A stretch of 64,000 nt of DNA from JAXLQL01 sp046331625 (GCA_046331625.1 JAXLQL010000023.1:62001-126000), one strand, 5' to 3'; shown: positions 42,418 through 51,637, counted from the stretch's first letter. Made by a program: numbers and translations. The notes: generated by a model not told the origin, from the sequence alone.

Positions 42418-44115
42418 TTACGGCTGAGCGAGCCCGAGTGAGCAGTACCGGGCGCCCGGGCTCTCGATCCAGACTTCGAGGGGACGCGGTGGGTCGAGCG
42501 GACGCGTGTAGGCAACGAAGCCGGAAGTGCGCAATGTGGGGTCATGGAAATGGCGTTCGACGTCCACCCGGAGCATGCCCACGTACCCGACGCCTTCCAC
42601 GAGTTTCGTCAGCGAATCGACGAGCAACACCCGATGCCCTTCGTTGCCTGCGGCAGGATTCCAACTCCATCCGCTGATGGCTAGGGCGCTCCGGCCGTTG
42701 GCCGGCACGGGTTTGATCTGCTCCACCGCACCCCGGCACGCCTGGCCGGCCGGGAACTGCGGCGCCGGATCGCCAACCGGAGAAATGCCGCGGTGAGCGT
42801 AAGCCAGCCGGCCGTGACGCTCGTAACCGGCGAGGAGCTTCCGAACCCGAGGAACATCCTCGACGATGTAGGACCATCGCTGTTCGTCGAACACTCCCAG
42901 GCGAAGCGCGGCGGACTCTTGCCAGAGCGAAACCGCGCGCTCGCGGCAGAACTGTCCCATTTCGCGGTTGGCGGGAAGCGTGGCGGCGGCAAGAATGGCG
43001 ATGAGTGCGCCCCAGGCGGCCGAGGTGGCAGGCCGGGGTCCGGCGCGGAACAGTGTCGCGGTGAGCAATCCGATGAGGCTCGCCCAGAAGAGAAGTTCGA
43101 GCGTGACGTAGCGCGAGGCCAGCGCGGTCGAGATGCCCATGTTCATGCGGCTGATGGAGATCACCAGTCCGGTGCCGAGACTCAGCGCCATCAGCGGGAC
43201 ATAGAAATGTTCGTGGAACGAGGGAGCATTCGCGCGGTGGTAGCGGAACAGGATCCAGGCGAAGGCGAGGAGTCCGGCAAGTGCCACGAGTGCGGGAAGC
43301 GGGTTGGCGCGAGGCGAGAGAAACGCCACCGGCGCGCCGGTGATCTGCTCGATGATCGCGGCGGGAAGAAACGGCCGCGCCACCCACATGAGGAAGTAGT
43401 GCACGATGCCGAGCGGTGCATCAAACGAGCGAAGCGGCGAGACATGATGCTCCGGAGTCTTGTAGCCAATCGAATATGCCGCGATGCAAATGGCGCACAC
43501 AGCCACGAACACCGCAACATCGCGCCAGCGCCGCCGCGCCGCTGAGGCAAGCGCGAGAGCGGGCCACAACAGGAATCCGTTGCCAAAGGTGAACGTTGCG
43601 ACGACGCCTAGCGCTGTGGCGGAGGCAATACGGCCGCGCGCGAAGCACCAACATGCGGCCACCTGCAGCAGATTGCAGAGCGTGGTGTGGAACTGCAGGG
43701 GCCAGCACAGGTTGTCGCACTGTTCGAGCCAGGTGGCCCATACGAGAAACAATCCGCCAAGCGCGCAGGCAGCCGGCGACGGCAACGTTTCGCGGCGAAG
43801 CAGCGGAGCCAGCAACCACGCGAACGTAGCGAGTTGCGCGGCGATCAGCAGCACCTGCACGAAGGCTCCGGACGCATGGAACCACTCGATGTCGGCGGCG
43901 AAGAACGGCGCGGGCACGATCCAACGGTGCTCGTTGAACTGCCCGAGCATCACCGCGCGCAACCCGCCTTCGGCGTAGCGTACCTGCCAATCTGCTTGGT
44001 CCCAGAACGGGAGCCGCCACCAGTACTTCCAGACGAAGAGCAGGTTCGAGGCGGAGTGCACGGCGCAGAGCGCGAACAGCAGCAGACCAGCGGCAAGCCC
44101 GATCCGGCGGTTCAC
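42418..44115 (-). CDS. tandem membrane-protein paralogue A
   Basis: This 565-residue protein is the last of four paralogues. It has about 11 membrane helices, with WRLPFWDQADW in the first extracytoplasmic loop, NEHRWIVP, WLEQCDNLCWP, SRYVTLELLFW and LPANREMGQFCRER. A C-terminal extracytoplasmic domain of ~130 residues runs from QACRGAVEQI through SGWSWNP to GARYCSLG. The loop Asp and topology suggest a GT-C-type glycosyltransferase, as an inference. Its GTG at 44115 overlaps the preceding TGA as GTGA. Confidence 0.8.
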   Translation of the reverse strand: MNRRIGLAAGLLLFALCAVHSASNLLFVWKYWWRLPFWDQADWQVRYAEGGLRAVMLGQFNEHRWIVPAPFFAADIEWFHASGAFVQVLLIAAQLATFAWLLAPLLRRETLPSPAACALGGLFLVWATWLEQCDNLCWPLQFHTTLCNLLQVAACWCFARGRIASATALGVVATFTFGNGFLLWPALALASAARRRWRDVAVFVAVCAICIAAYSIGYKTPEHHVSPLRSFDAPLGIVHYFLMWVARPFLPAAIIEQITGAPVAFLSPRANPLPALVALAGLLAFAWILFRYHRANAPSFHEHFYVPLMALSLGTGLVISISRMNMGISTALASRYVTLELLFWASLIGLLTATLFRAGPRPATSAAWGALIAILAAATLPANREMGQFCRERAVSLWQESAALRLGVFDEQRWSYIVEDVPRVRKLLAGYERHGRLAYAHRGISPVGDPAPQFPAGQACRGAVEQIKPVPANGRSALAISGWSWNPAAGNEGHRVLLVDSLTKLVEGVGYVGMLRVDVERHFHDPTLRTSGFVAYTRPLDPPRPLEVWIESPGARYCSLGLAQP

Positions 44116-45854
44116 TCGGTGCGTCCCTCGGCGATGAAACAGTAGCGGCGCTCGTCGAGCTTGCCGTAGAGGCGCAGGGTGCGGCCGGGTCCGATGGGCT
44201 TGGTGGTGGCGGCGAAGCCGGCGGTCCAGCGGCGCGGTTCGTGGAAGATGCCGGCGAGATCGTCGCGAATCATGCCGGGCGTGCCGGCCCCGACGATTTC
44301 CCATTGGCCAGACTCGACGATGAGCACGCGCTCGACATCGCGATTGTCGAACTGGTTCCAGGCCCAGCCGAGGAAGAAGTACGCCGGGGCAGTGGGATTT
44401 TCGATGCGGCGCGTCACGTCAATGTGGCCCTGGCAATCTTGCGGGAGCACGCGCTCGGGCGGGATCCTTTCGCCGACGGGAGCGACGGAGGCATCGTCGA
44501 AAGGCGGCATACGCTGAGCAGAGTACCACGGCAGCAGAAAGTCGCCGAAGAGGCCCGCGTTCGGTACCAGTGCGGACCAACGTTCGCGATCATAGACGCC
44601 GAGGCGTAGCGTGAGGCGCTCCTGCTCGATCGCCATGGAGCGCTCGCGGCAGAAGCCGCCGATTTCGCCATTCGAGGCAAGGGAGATCGCGACGAATCCG
44701 GCGAGGGCGAGGCCCCAGACGGCGCAGGCAAGGGGCTTGGCGGAGGAGCGAACCAGTGCAAGTCCGGCGAGGGCTGCGATGGAGAACCAGAAGATGGATT
44801 CGAGAGTGGCGTAGCGCCCGGTGAGCAGCGCTTCCGGTGGGAAATCGAGACGACCGAGCGCGGTGATCACGCCGCTTGCGAGCGCTGCGGTAGCGACGGG
44901 GATCAGGAAGTGCTCTTCGGGCCAGGGGCGCTCGCGGCGCGCGTAGCGGAGCAGGAACCAGCCGAGCGCGAGGATGGATGCGACGCCGATCGCAATCACG
45001 AGGAGCCGGCCAGATCCGGCGAGGAAGGCGGGCGTGCGGTGGTGGATCTGATCGAAGATGGCGGGCGGTAGAAACGGGCGGGCGATGTAGATGGAAAAGA
45101 AGAAGAGCAAGTGGAGCGGGCGGCTGAGCGAGGCGAGCGGGTCGGCGTGATGGGGTGGCGTTTGGTAGCCGCGCAGATAGATGGCAAGCGCGGCTGCGCA
45201 GGCGATCGCGAAGACCGCGACAGCGTTCCAGCGTTTGCGGAGCGCGGCGGTTAGAGCGAGGGCGGGCCAGACGAGGATGCCGTGTCCGAAAGAAAAGGTG
45301 GCCAGGATCCCGAACATAATGGGCGGACTGAAGTCCGCCGCAGGCTGAAGCCTGCCCCACATCTTTTCCGACCGGGCCATGCCTCGGGCAAAAAACGCAC
45401 AGGATGAAACAATCGCGAAGTTGCAGAAGATCGTGTGGAACTGGAAAGGCCAGTAGAGGTTTTCGCATTGTCCGAGCCAGGTGGCAAAGACGAGACAGGC
45501 TCCGGTGGCCACGAGCGCTGCGGCCAGGGGGACGGCGCGATCGCGCCAGAAGGGTCGAAGCAAGAGTGCGAATGCCGCCACGTGCGCGAGGGCGAGGCAG
45601 GTTTCGGTAAACCAGAGTCGATTGCCGAACCATGTGAGGTCGGCCCAGTAGACGAGGCTCGGGAAGAACAAGCGATGCTCGTTGAGATTGCGCGACATCA
45701 CATGCCAGAGGCCGTAGTCGTGGTAAAGCATCAGCCAGTAAACGTGGTCGAAGTAAGGTAGCCGCCACCAATGCAGCCACCAGGTGACGGCATTCGAGCC
45801 CGCGTACCATGCGCAAGCGGTGAGGAACAGCGCGGCTGCGATGCGGGCGGTCAT
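44112..45854 (-). CDS. tandem membrane-protein paralogue B, with in-frame repeat
   Basis: The 580-residue protein shares all family marks: WRLPYFDHVYW, NEHRLFFPS, WLGQCENLYWP, TFSFGHGILVWP, GRYATLESIFW, GGFCRERS, then QDCQGHID, LGWAWNQ and RRYCFIA in the C-terminal domain. Between two membrane helices it carries MWGRLQPAADFSPP, encoded by a double-hairpin repeat at 45323-45361 that paralogue A lacks. The repeat therefore inserted into a tolerant loop. ATGA overlap with paralogue C. Confidence 0.8.
   Translation of the reverse strand: MTARIAAALFLTACAWYAGSNAVTWWLHWWRLPYFDHVYWLMLYHDYGLWHVMSRNLNEHRLFFPSLVYWADLTWFGNRLWFTETCLALAHVAAFALLLRPFWRDRAVPLAAALVATGACLVFATWLGQCENLYWPFQFHTIFCNFAIVSSCAFFARGMARSEKMWGRLQPAADFSPPIMFGILATFSFGHGILVWPALALTAALRKRWNAVAVFAIACAAALAIYLRGYQTPPHHADPLASLSRPLHLLFFFSIYIARPFLPPAIFDQIHHRTPAFLAGSGRLLVIAIGVASILALGWFLLRYARRERPWPEEHFLIPVATAALASGVITALGRLDFPPEALLTGRYATLESIFWFSIAALAGLALVRSSAKPLACAVWGLALAGFVAISLASNGEIGGFCRERSMAIEQERLTLRLGVYDRERWSALVPNAGLFGDFLLPWYSAQRMPPFDDASVAPVGERIPPERVLPQDCQGHIDVTRRIENPTAPAYFFLGWAWNQFDNRDVERVLIVESGQWEIVGAGTPGMIRDDLAGIFHEPRRWTAGFAATTKPIGPGRTLRLYGKLDERRYCFIAEGRTE
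45323..45361 (+). repeat. double-hairpin repeat, copy 6 (within a CDS)
   Basis: A 39-bp copy has one base pair deleted from the first stem (GCGGACTGAAGTCCGC) and an intact second palindrome and tail. The symmetric shortening keeps the hairpin perfect. It is translated on the minus strand within a loop of paralogue B. Confidence 0.9.
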
Positions 45855-47560
45855 GGCTGCATGGTCCCGATGCGACAGTAGCGGTTGCCACCGAAATGGG
45901 CCCAGGTTTGGAACGGCTCCGGATGATGCGTGGGCCTCGCGTGCGCGGTGAAACCGGTGTTCCACATGGCGGGCTCGCTTTGCGCACCGGTGGACATGAA
46001 GTAGAAGGCGCCCGGGTAACCGGCGCCGACGATGACGCGATCACCGGGGCGGACGAGCACGATGCGTGAGGCTTCGATGCGTTGCGACGGGTCCCAGGCC
46101 CAGCCGGTGACGACACGCGCGGGGCCCTCGGGAGTTTCCACGATGCGGGTTTTGTTGATCTCGCCCTGACATGGCATTTCGCGAAAGTCCTGTGGGAGGG
46201 CTTTGGCGACGGGCGCGACATCGCGGCCGCTGAAGGTGGTCTTCCCTTCCCGGCGGAGGCGAGCGAGTTGCGGCATCCAACTGGGCGGGTCCCAAACCAT
46301 GAAGCGCCAGCCGAACTCGTCGAAGATGCCCAGGCGCACGGCCAGGTTCTGTTGGGCGAGGTTGGCTGTGTGTTCGCGGCAGTAGGATCCCATTTCGCGA
46401 TTGGCGGGAACGGTACCCGCAACAAGTGCTGCGATGGCGGCACACCAAGCGGCCTGGGTCCACAGTGGGCGTTCCTGGCCGAACCAGTGCAAGACACCGA
46501 GAGCAGCCAGCGGAAGCCAGAAGAGCAGTTGGGCGCTGACGTAGCGTGACGCGAAGGCTAACCCGGCGCCAGCGTAGGCGCGGCCGATTGCGGTGAGCAG
46601 AGCGGCTCCCACTGCGATGACGGCGACGGAAAGATAGAACCCGCGCTCGAAGGCGGGTGGGCGGCGAAGCAGATGGCTCGCCAGAAAGAAACACAGCACG
46701 ACCAGGCCCGAAATCGAAGCGACCCAGATCCACGGGTATGTAGAAAATGCGATGCCATCGGAGAGCCTGCCCAACATGCCATCGAAGCTCCACGCGGGTG
46801 CGAAGGGCCGGCCGAGAAAGACAAGTGCGAAATTGACGATCGAGGCGAGATCGGTAGACGGCGTGGAGTGGACTCCGGCGGCGGCATATCCGCTGACCAC
46901 TGCGGCGCCGCCGAGCGCCATCACCGCGGCCAACCGGAACTGACGCGCTGCCAGCGAGAACATGGCGAGGGCGGGCCATGCCGCCAAGCCGTGTCCGAAG
47001 GCGAAGGTGCCAGCAGCGGCACACACGACCGGGGCCAGGGCAGAGCGAAAGGCTGAGGTCCAGGTGAGGATGGACGGTCCGGCCCATAGCCGCGATGCGA
47101 ACCAACACGCGGACACGTTGCCGAGATTGGCGAGTGTGAAGCTGAGTTCGAGAGGCCAGCACAGGTTCTCGCACTGCAGCAGCCACGTCGCGCAGACCAT
47201 GGTGAGGCCCGCCATCGTAAGAACAACAGGACGAGGCAACGAGGAACGGCGGATCGGCTCAAACAGCAGAGCAAACGCTCCCAGATGGGTGAGCAACACG
47301 AGGCACTCGAGGACCACCTGGCTTCCCGAGAAGGCATACCAATCGAAGAGGAACAAAGCCGAGTGCGTCAGCGGGCGATGCTCGTTGACGGCGAGCGTGA
47401 AGGCGCTCCAGGCGCCGCCGCGATAGAGCGCGTCGATCCAATGCCGTTGGTCGCTGAAGGGCTCGGGCCACCAGTATCGATACACGAAGAGGAGGTTCGA
47501 AGCGGCATAGACCGCGCACGCGGCAGCAAGGAGCCATGCGAACATGCGGAGCGGCTTCAT
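45851..47560 (-). CDS. tandem membrane-protein paralogue C
   Basis: The 569-residue protein has WPEPFSDQRHW after the first helix, VNEHRPLTHS, WLLQCENLCWP, TFAFGHGLAAWP, SRYVSAQLLFW and VPANREMGSYCREHT. The C-terminal domain has MPCQGEINKT, TGWAWDPS and NRYCRIG. It is closest by eye to paralogue D. The two conserved C-terminal cysteines fit a disulfide in an extracytoplasmic domain. ATG at 47560 overlaps the paralogue D stop as ATGA. Confidence 0.8.
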   Translation of the reverse strand: MKPLRMFAWLLAAACAVYAASNLLFVYRYWWPEPFSDQRHWIDALYRGGAWSAFTLAVNEHRPLTHSALFLFDWYAFSGSQVVLECLVLLTHLGAFALLFEPIRRSSLPRPVVLTMAGLTMVCATWLLQCENLCWPLELSFTLANLGNVSACWFASRLWAGPSILTWTSAFRSALAPVVCAAAGTFAFGHGLAAWPALAMFSLAARQFRLAAVMALGGAAVVSGYAAAGVHSTPSTDLASIVNFALVFLGRPFAPAWSFDGMLGRLSDGIAFSTYPWIWVASISGLVVLCFFLASHLLRRPPAFERGFYLSVAVIAVGAALLTAIGRAYAGAGLAFASRYVSAQLLFWLPLAALGVLHWFGQERPLWTQAAWCAAIAALVAGTVPANREMGSYCREHTANLAQQNLAVRLGIFDEFGWRFMVWDPPSWMPQLARLRREGKTTFSGRDVAPVAKALPQDFREMPCQGEINKTRIVETPEGPARVVTGWAWDPSQRIEASRIVLVRPGDRVIVGAGYPGAFYFMSTGAQSEPAMWNTGFTAHARPTHHPEPFQTWAHFGGNRYCRIGTMQP

Positions 47561-49278
47561 GGCTGCACCGGTCCTATCTTGCAGTAGCGGTAGCCGCCGA
47601 GGCGCGCCCAGACCTGGAACGGTTCGGCAACGGGTGCGGACCTCGTGTGCGCCATGAATCCGACGTTCCACTTGGCGCGGTCGGCGGTAATCGCCGGCTG
47701 GTCAATCAGCATGGTGCCGGGCAGGCCAGAGCCAATGATGGAGCGGTCGTCTGGTGACGCCAGCATGATCGCCTCGACCTCGCGGGACTCCGCCCGGTTC
47801 CACGCCCATCCATTGACGGCACGCGCGACTCCCGAGGCAGTGGGAATCGAGCGCAGGCCCAAGATCGCTCCATCGCAGGCGGCCTCTTCGAAGTTGCCGA
47901 GCTTTTCCCCGAACCGCGTGTGCAGCGCAGTGGCGAAGAGATTCTTGCCGTCGCGTTGCATCGCGTCGAGCGAGGAGCGAAATCGCGGCGCGTCGAAGAC
48001 GATGAATGACCATGCGTACTCGTCGAACACGCCGTTGCGCACGGCGAAGGCTTGCTGCTCCATGGCGACCGAGCGCTCGCGGCAGAAGGCTCCCATCTCG
48101 GCGTTGGCCGGCAGGGTGTGCAGCGCGAGCGCGACAACCGCGGCGGCCCAGAACGCGATTACCGGAGCGCGAGGCGAGCGAAACACGGCCAAGGTGACGA
48201 GGGCGAGGAGGCAGAACCAAAGGGTCCATTGGACCGTGACGTAGCGCGAGACGAACGCGACTTCCACGCCGTAGATGGCGCGCGTGAAACCGGCAAGGAG
48301 CCCAGTGACAGCGATCGCGATGGCAAGCGGCAGGTAGAAGAGCGTGTGGCGATGGCGGCCGCGGCGCAGGAGATAGCGGAACGCGAAGAAGAATAGCAAG
48401 GCTCCAATGACGGCCGCTACCATCCAGAGCCAAGGCATTTCAGAGAATCGGACGTTGCCATGCAGTTGCCCGCGCAACGAACGGAACAGCCACGCAGGAG
48501 CGGCGGGCCGCGCCCAGAACGCCAAGGCGAAGTTGACCACGTCAAACGGATGCGGGCGAATGGATCCCGCGGCAGGCGGTTTGTGTCCTGCGCCGTGGAG
48601 CAACAGCACGGCGGCTCCCGCGATGGTGAAGATCGACGCGAGTTTTCCGCGGCGTTCGAGCAAGGAAAAGCCCGCGAGCAGGGGCCAGGCCAGAGCCGAG
48701 TTGCCGAGCGAGAATGTGCCCACGGTGGCCCAAAGGGCAGCGGGAATGGCTTGGCGCAATGCGCCGGTCCAACTGGCGGCCGCAGGCGCGATCCAGGCAC
48801 GTGAGCCATGCCAGGCAGCGGCAATGAGCGACAGGTTTCCGAGCGTGAAGTTGATCTCGAAGGGCCAGCAGAGGTTCTCGCATTGGAGCAACCAAGTGGA
48901 CCACACGGCCGCGATCGCGATCATCATGCGAGCCGCCGGCGGGGGGATCGCGCCCGAGAGAAACGGGCGCACGAGATAGAAGAACGTGCCGGCCTGGGCG
49001 GCGACCACCACCACTTCGAGCATCGCCTGCCGGCCCTGAAACAGATACCAATCGACGAGATAGAAGAATGCTGGGACGACCGGGCGATGCTCGTTGAGGT
49101 GGCGCGTAAGGGCGTACCACGGACCTTGCTGGTAGAGCGCTTCGATCCAGAGTTGCTGATCGGCGAAGGGGAGCGGCCACCAATAGCGGGCGACGAAGAT
49201 CAGGTTCGCGCCAGCATGGGCGAGGCAAGCCGCGAGGAAGATCCAGGACGCGACACTGGCCGCGCGGGCCGCGCTCAT
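47557..49278 (-). CDS. tandem membrane-protein paralogue D
   Basis: The 573-residue protein is the first of the four in transcription order. It has WPLPFADQQLW, LNEHRPVVPAF, WLLQCENLCWP, TFSLGNSALAWP, SRYVTVQWTLW and LPANAEMGAFCRERS, then AACDGAIL, NGWAWNRA and YRYCKIG. The same order and spacing of motifs in all four proteins shows repeated duplication. ATG at 49278 overlaps the acetate-kinase-like stop. Function is unknown; a membrane glycosyltransferase is the working inference. Confidence 0.8.
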   Translation of the reverse strand: MSAARAASVASWIFLAACLAHAGANLIFVARYWWPLPFADQQLWIEALYQQGPWYALTRHLNEHRPVVPAFFYLVDWYLFQGRQAMLEVVVVAAQAGTFFYLVRPFLSGAIPPPAARMMIAIAAVWSTWLLQCENLCWPFEINFTLGNLSLIAAAWHGSRAWIAPAAASWTGALRQAIPAALWATVGTFSLGNSALAWPLLAGFSLLERRGKLASIFTIAGAAVLLLHGAGHKPPAAGSIRPHPFDVVNFALAFWARPAAPAWLFRSLRGQLHGNVRFSEMPWLWMVAAVIGALLFFFAFRYLLRRGRHRHTLFYLPLAIAIAVTGLLAGFTRAIYGVEVAFVSRYVTVQWTLWFCLLALVTLAVFRSPRAPVIAFWAAAVVALALHTLPANAEMGAFCRERSVAMEQQAFAVRNGVFDEYAWSFIVFDAPRFRSSLDAMQRDGKNLFATALHTRFGEKLGNFEEAACDGAILGLRSIPTASGVARAVNGWAWNRAESREVEAIMLASPDDRSIIGSGLPGTMLIDQPAITADRAKWNVGFMAHTRSAPVAEPFQVWARLGGYRYCKIGPVQP

Positions 49279-50369
49279 GCGCGCCTCGCGCTGGCTCCGC
49301 CGAGCAAAGCGTAGGCTCTGCGCGCCACTACGATCTCTTCATTCGTCGCCATGGCAAGCACGGCGACCTTGGAATCGCGCGAGGAAACGACGCGGTCTCC
49401 GGATTCCGCGTTCCGGTGCGGGTCGAGTTCCACGCCGAGGAATCCGAGTGTGCCACAGACCGCCGCGCGGAGGCGAGCAGAGTTGAGTCCGATGCCGCCG
49501 GTGAAGGCGATCGCGTCGAGTCCGCTCATGGCTGCGGTGAAAGCTCCGATCGCCTTGGCCACCTGATATTCGAAGGCGCGGAGCGCCATGCGCGCCTGCT
49601 CCGTACCGGCGGCTTCGATGTCGCGCAGGTCGCCGCCGGGGACTCCCGACAGCGCGGCCAAGCCGCACGCGCGCGAGAGTTGGTCGCGGATCTCGGCGGC
49701 GCCGTGTCTGGTCCACTGCATCATGGCGAGCACAGCGAAGGCATCGAGGTCGCCGTGGCGGGAAGCGCTTTCGAGTCCGGACTGGGGGGAGAAGCCCATG
49801 GTCACATCCACGGAGCGTCCGTTCGAGATGGCGCACACCGAGGAACTGCCGCCGAGGTGGCAACTGACCAGCTTCGCGAGCGGCCGCCCGGCGATGGATG
49901 GCGCCGTCTCGGCCACGTATTGGTGCGAGGCTCCGTGAAATCCGTAGCGGCGCACACCCGCATCGTGCCACGCCGCGGGAACACCGTAGCGCGAGGCGAA
50001 ATCGGGAATGGTGCGGTGGAATTCAGTTTCGAAAGCCGCCACGCGAGGCACTTGCGGCAGCATCTCGGCGAAGGCGCGGATTCCGGCGAGGTAGATGGCG
50101 TTGTGCGCGGGCGCAGCCGGCAGGAATCGCTCGAGCGCTGCGATCACCCCGTCATCGATGAGGTAGGTTCCGCAATAATCGGGTCCGCCATGGACCGCTT
50201 TGAACGCCACTGCATCGACGGCGTGATCGCGAAAAGGAATGGAGGCTATGGCCGAGCGGTAGTCCGTGACGCGTTCCACCGCGCCACGAGCACGTTCGAG
50301 CCCCGAGGGCATTTCGAGGATCCGGTATTTGAGCGATGTCGACCCGAGGTTCGGGACGAGTATGTTCAC
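49275..50369 (-). CDS. divergent acetate kinase homologue
   Basis: The 364-residue protein is an ASKHA acetate/butyrate-kinase relative, shorter than the usual ~400. It keeps NLGSTSLKYRI, RRYGFHGASHQYV, SCHLGGSSSVCAI, MGFSPQSGLE, SRHGDLDA and FTGGIGLNSARLR. Several catalytic positions differ from the family: HRVVHGG reads FKAVHGG, FDTAFH reads FETEFH, HLGNG reads HLGGS and GIGENS reads GIGLNS. Activity on acetyl phosphate is therefore uncertain. It starts with GTG, overlapping the upstream TGA, and ends ATGA into paralogue D. Confidence 0.82.
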   Translation of the reverse strand: MNILVPNLGSTSLKYRILEMPSGLERARGAVERVTDYRSAIASIPFRDHAVDAVAFKAVHGGPDYCGTYLIDDGVIAALERFLPAAPAHNAIYLAGIRAFAEMLPQVPRVAAFETEFHRTIPDFASRYGVPAAWHDAGVRRYGFHGASHQYVAETAPSIAGRPLAKLVSCHLGGSSSVCAISNGRSVDVTMGFSPQSGLESASRHGDLDAFAVLAMMQWTRHGAAEIRDQLSRACGLAALSGVPGGDLRDIEAAGTEQARMALRAFEYQVAKAIGAFTAAMSGLDAIAFTGGIGLNSARLRAAVCGTLGFLGVELDPHRNAESGDRVVSSRDSKVAVLAMATNEEIVVARRAYALLGGASARRA

Positions 50370-51520
50370 TTCAAGCCCGACTGCTGCTGAATGACGGCGA
50401 CGTTCTTGGCGGCCTGGCCGGCGAAGGGCGATCCCTTGATGGCGGCGGCGCGGCGCGAGAAGTCGAGCGCGTCTTTCATGCGCTTCATGTCGGGCTTCTT
50501 GCCTTGCGCCATTTTGTAGTTCGCCAGGCCGAGGTTGAAGAGGGTGGGCCCGAGCAGCGCGTCATTGCCTTCCATGAACGGCACGCCTTCGCGGAGCACG
50601 GTGTCTGCGTCGGCGAGCTTGTTGTTGCCCATGAGCACCATTCCCTTCAGGAACAGTCCGGTGCCGATCGACACGTTCTTCTTCTTGGCCCAAGCGGCGG
50701 CGTCGACTCCCTGAGGAGCGTCCTTGGTCTTCATGAGATTGACCAGCTTGTCGGAGTAGTCCACCACTTGGTCATTCTGTTTCTTTTCGAACGCTCCGCT
50801 GGCGAGCAGCAGCAGCATGTCTTCGTTGGCTGCACCCTTGGCGGCCAACTTGGTGGCGAGGTCGATCGCCTTGTCGTTCTGCCCACCTTGCCGGAAGGAG
50901 TTGAAGGCGCTTTCCTCGATCTGTGGGATGAACTTGTTGCCGGGAGACATCTGCTCGAGGGCGCTGGCCAGTTGGATCTTCTTCGCCGGGTCTTGCGCGC
51001 GCAAGCCCGCGGTCATCACTTCGTACTGGGCGCGCTCCTGCACCTGTTGGGAGAACTTCACTTTGTATTCCCAACTGGACACTTCGTCTTCGTTGGAGGG
51101 TTTGGGCAGTTTCTCGCCCTTCTTGGCGGCATCGATGACGGTGCCCGCCCACTTGATGATGAGGTCGGTGTCGTCTTTGCCGACCGCCGCCTGCAAACCC
51201 GTGTAAGCCATTTCCGCGTCGGTTGGATCGAGAGCGACGAGTTTCTCAGCCACCGGAAACACCTTGTCCCATTGCTTGGCCTTGACGTAGGCGGGAGCCT
51301 CTTGGCCCATCACCCAAGCCATGGCCGGATGGGCCGAATGTTTGGAGGAAAAGTCCTCCATCAGCTTGAGTTTGGCGGCTTCGTCCTGCTCCTGACCGAT
51401 CTTTTGCAGAAGCTGCCCTTCTGGAGTTTCGGTGTTGATATCGATTTTGTGCCGGGTCTGCGCCGACGCGGCCAGGGCGCTCAGCAGCAGTATTGCCAAC
51501 CTCGAAGCGAATGGGATCAT
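50366..51520 (-). CDS. secreted TPR-like helical-repeat protein
   Basis: The 384-residue protein has a Sec signal (about 1-21, MIPFASRLAILLLSALAASA) and consists of Ala/Lys/Leu-rich helices with TPR-like periodicity (for example AEKLVALDPTDAEMAYTGLQ, FNLGLANYKMAQGKKPD). It likely acts as a periplasmic scaffold. It is the first gene of the six-gene operon: AAGGAGG lies 5 nt before the ATG and a TATAAT box is just upstream. Its stop overlaps the acetate-kinase-like GTG. Confidence 0.82.
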   Translation of the reverse strand: MIPFASRLAILLLSALAASAQTRHKIDINTETPEGQLLQKIGQEQDEAAKLKLMEDFSSKHSAHPAMAWVMGQEAPAYVKAKQWDKVFPVAEKLVALDPTDAEMAYTGLQAAVGKDDTDLIIKWAGTVIDAAKKGEKLPKPSNEDEVSSWEYKVKFSQQVQERAQYEVMTAGLRAQDPAKKIQLASALEQMSPGNKFIPQIEESAFNSFRQGGQNDKAIDLATKLAAKGAANEDMLLLLASGAFEKKQNDQVVDYSDKLVNLMKTKDAPQGVDAAAWAKKKNVSIGTGLFLKGMVLMGNNKLADADTVLREGVPFMEGNDALLGPTLFNLGLANYKMAQGKKPDMKRMKDALDFSRRAAAIKGSPFAGQAAKNVAVIQQQSGLK

Positions 51521-51525
51521 GGCGG

Positions 51526-51549
51526 CCTCCTTGCCGGATGTGTATTATA
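51526..51549 (-). promoter_or_regulatory. -10 box and strong ribosome-binding site of the six-gene operon
   Basis: On the minus strand a consensus TATAAT (51544-51549, preceded by TTTG) is followed by AAGGAGG (51526-51532) and, five bases later, the ATG of the TPR gene. No clear -35 box is seen. The predicted leader is only about 15-20 nt. The consensus -10 and perfect Shine-Dalgarno suggest strong expression. Confidence 0.6.
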
Positions 51550-51637
51550 CAAAGAGTCGCTCGTTGGCCGCCAGTCGGGGCGCGAGCGGCGGCGCGGCCT
51601 CCGGAACCTGCTGCTCCGGAAGTTCCGCAGGAAGAAT

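Noticed and set aside
44590..46497. 635-codon minus-strand open frame
   Set aside because: It is a frame-shifted shadow of paralogues B and C; Pro/Arg/Ser-rich without membrane segments.
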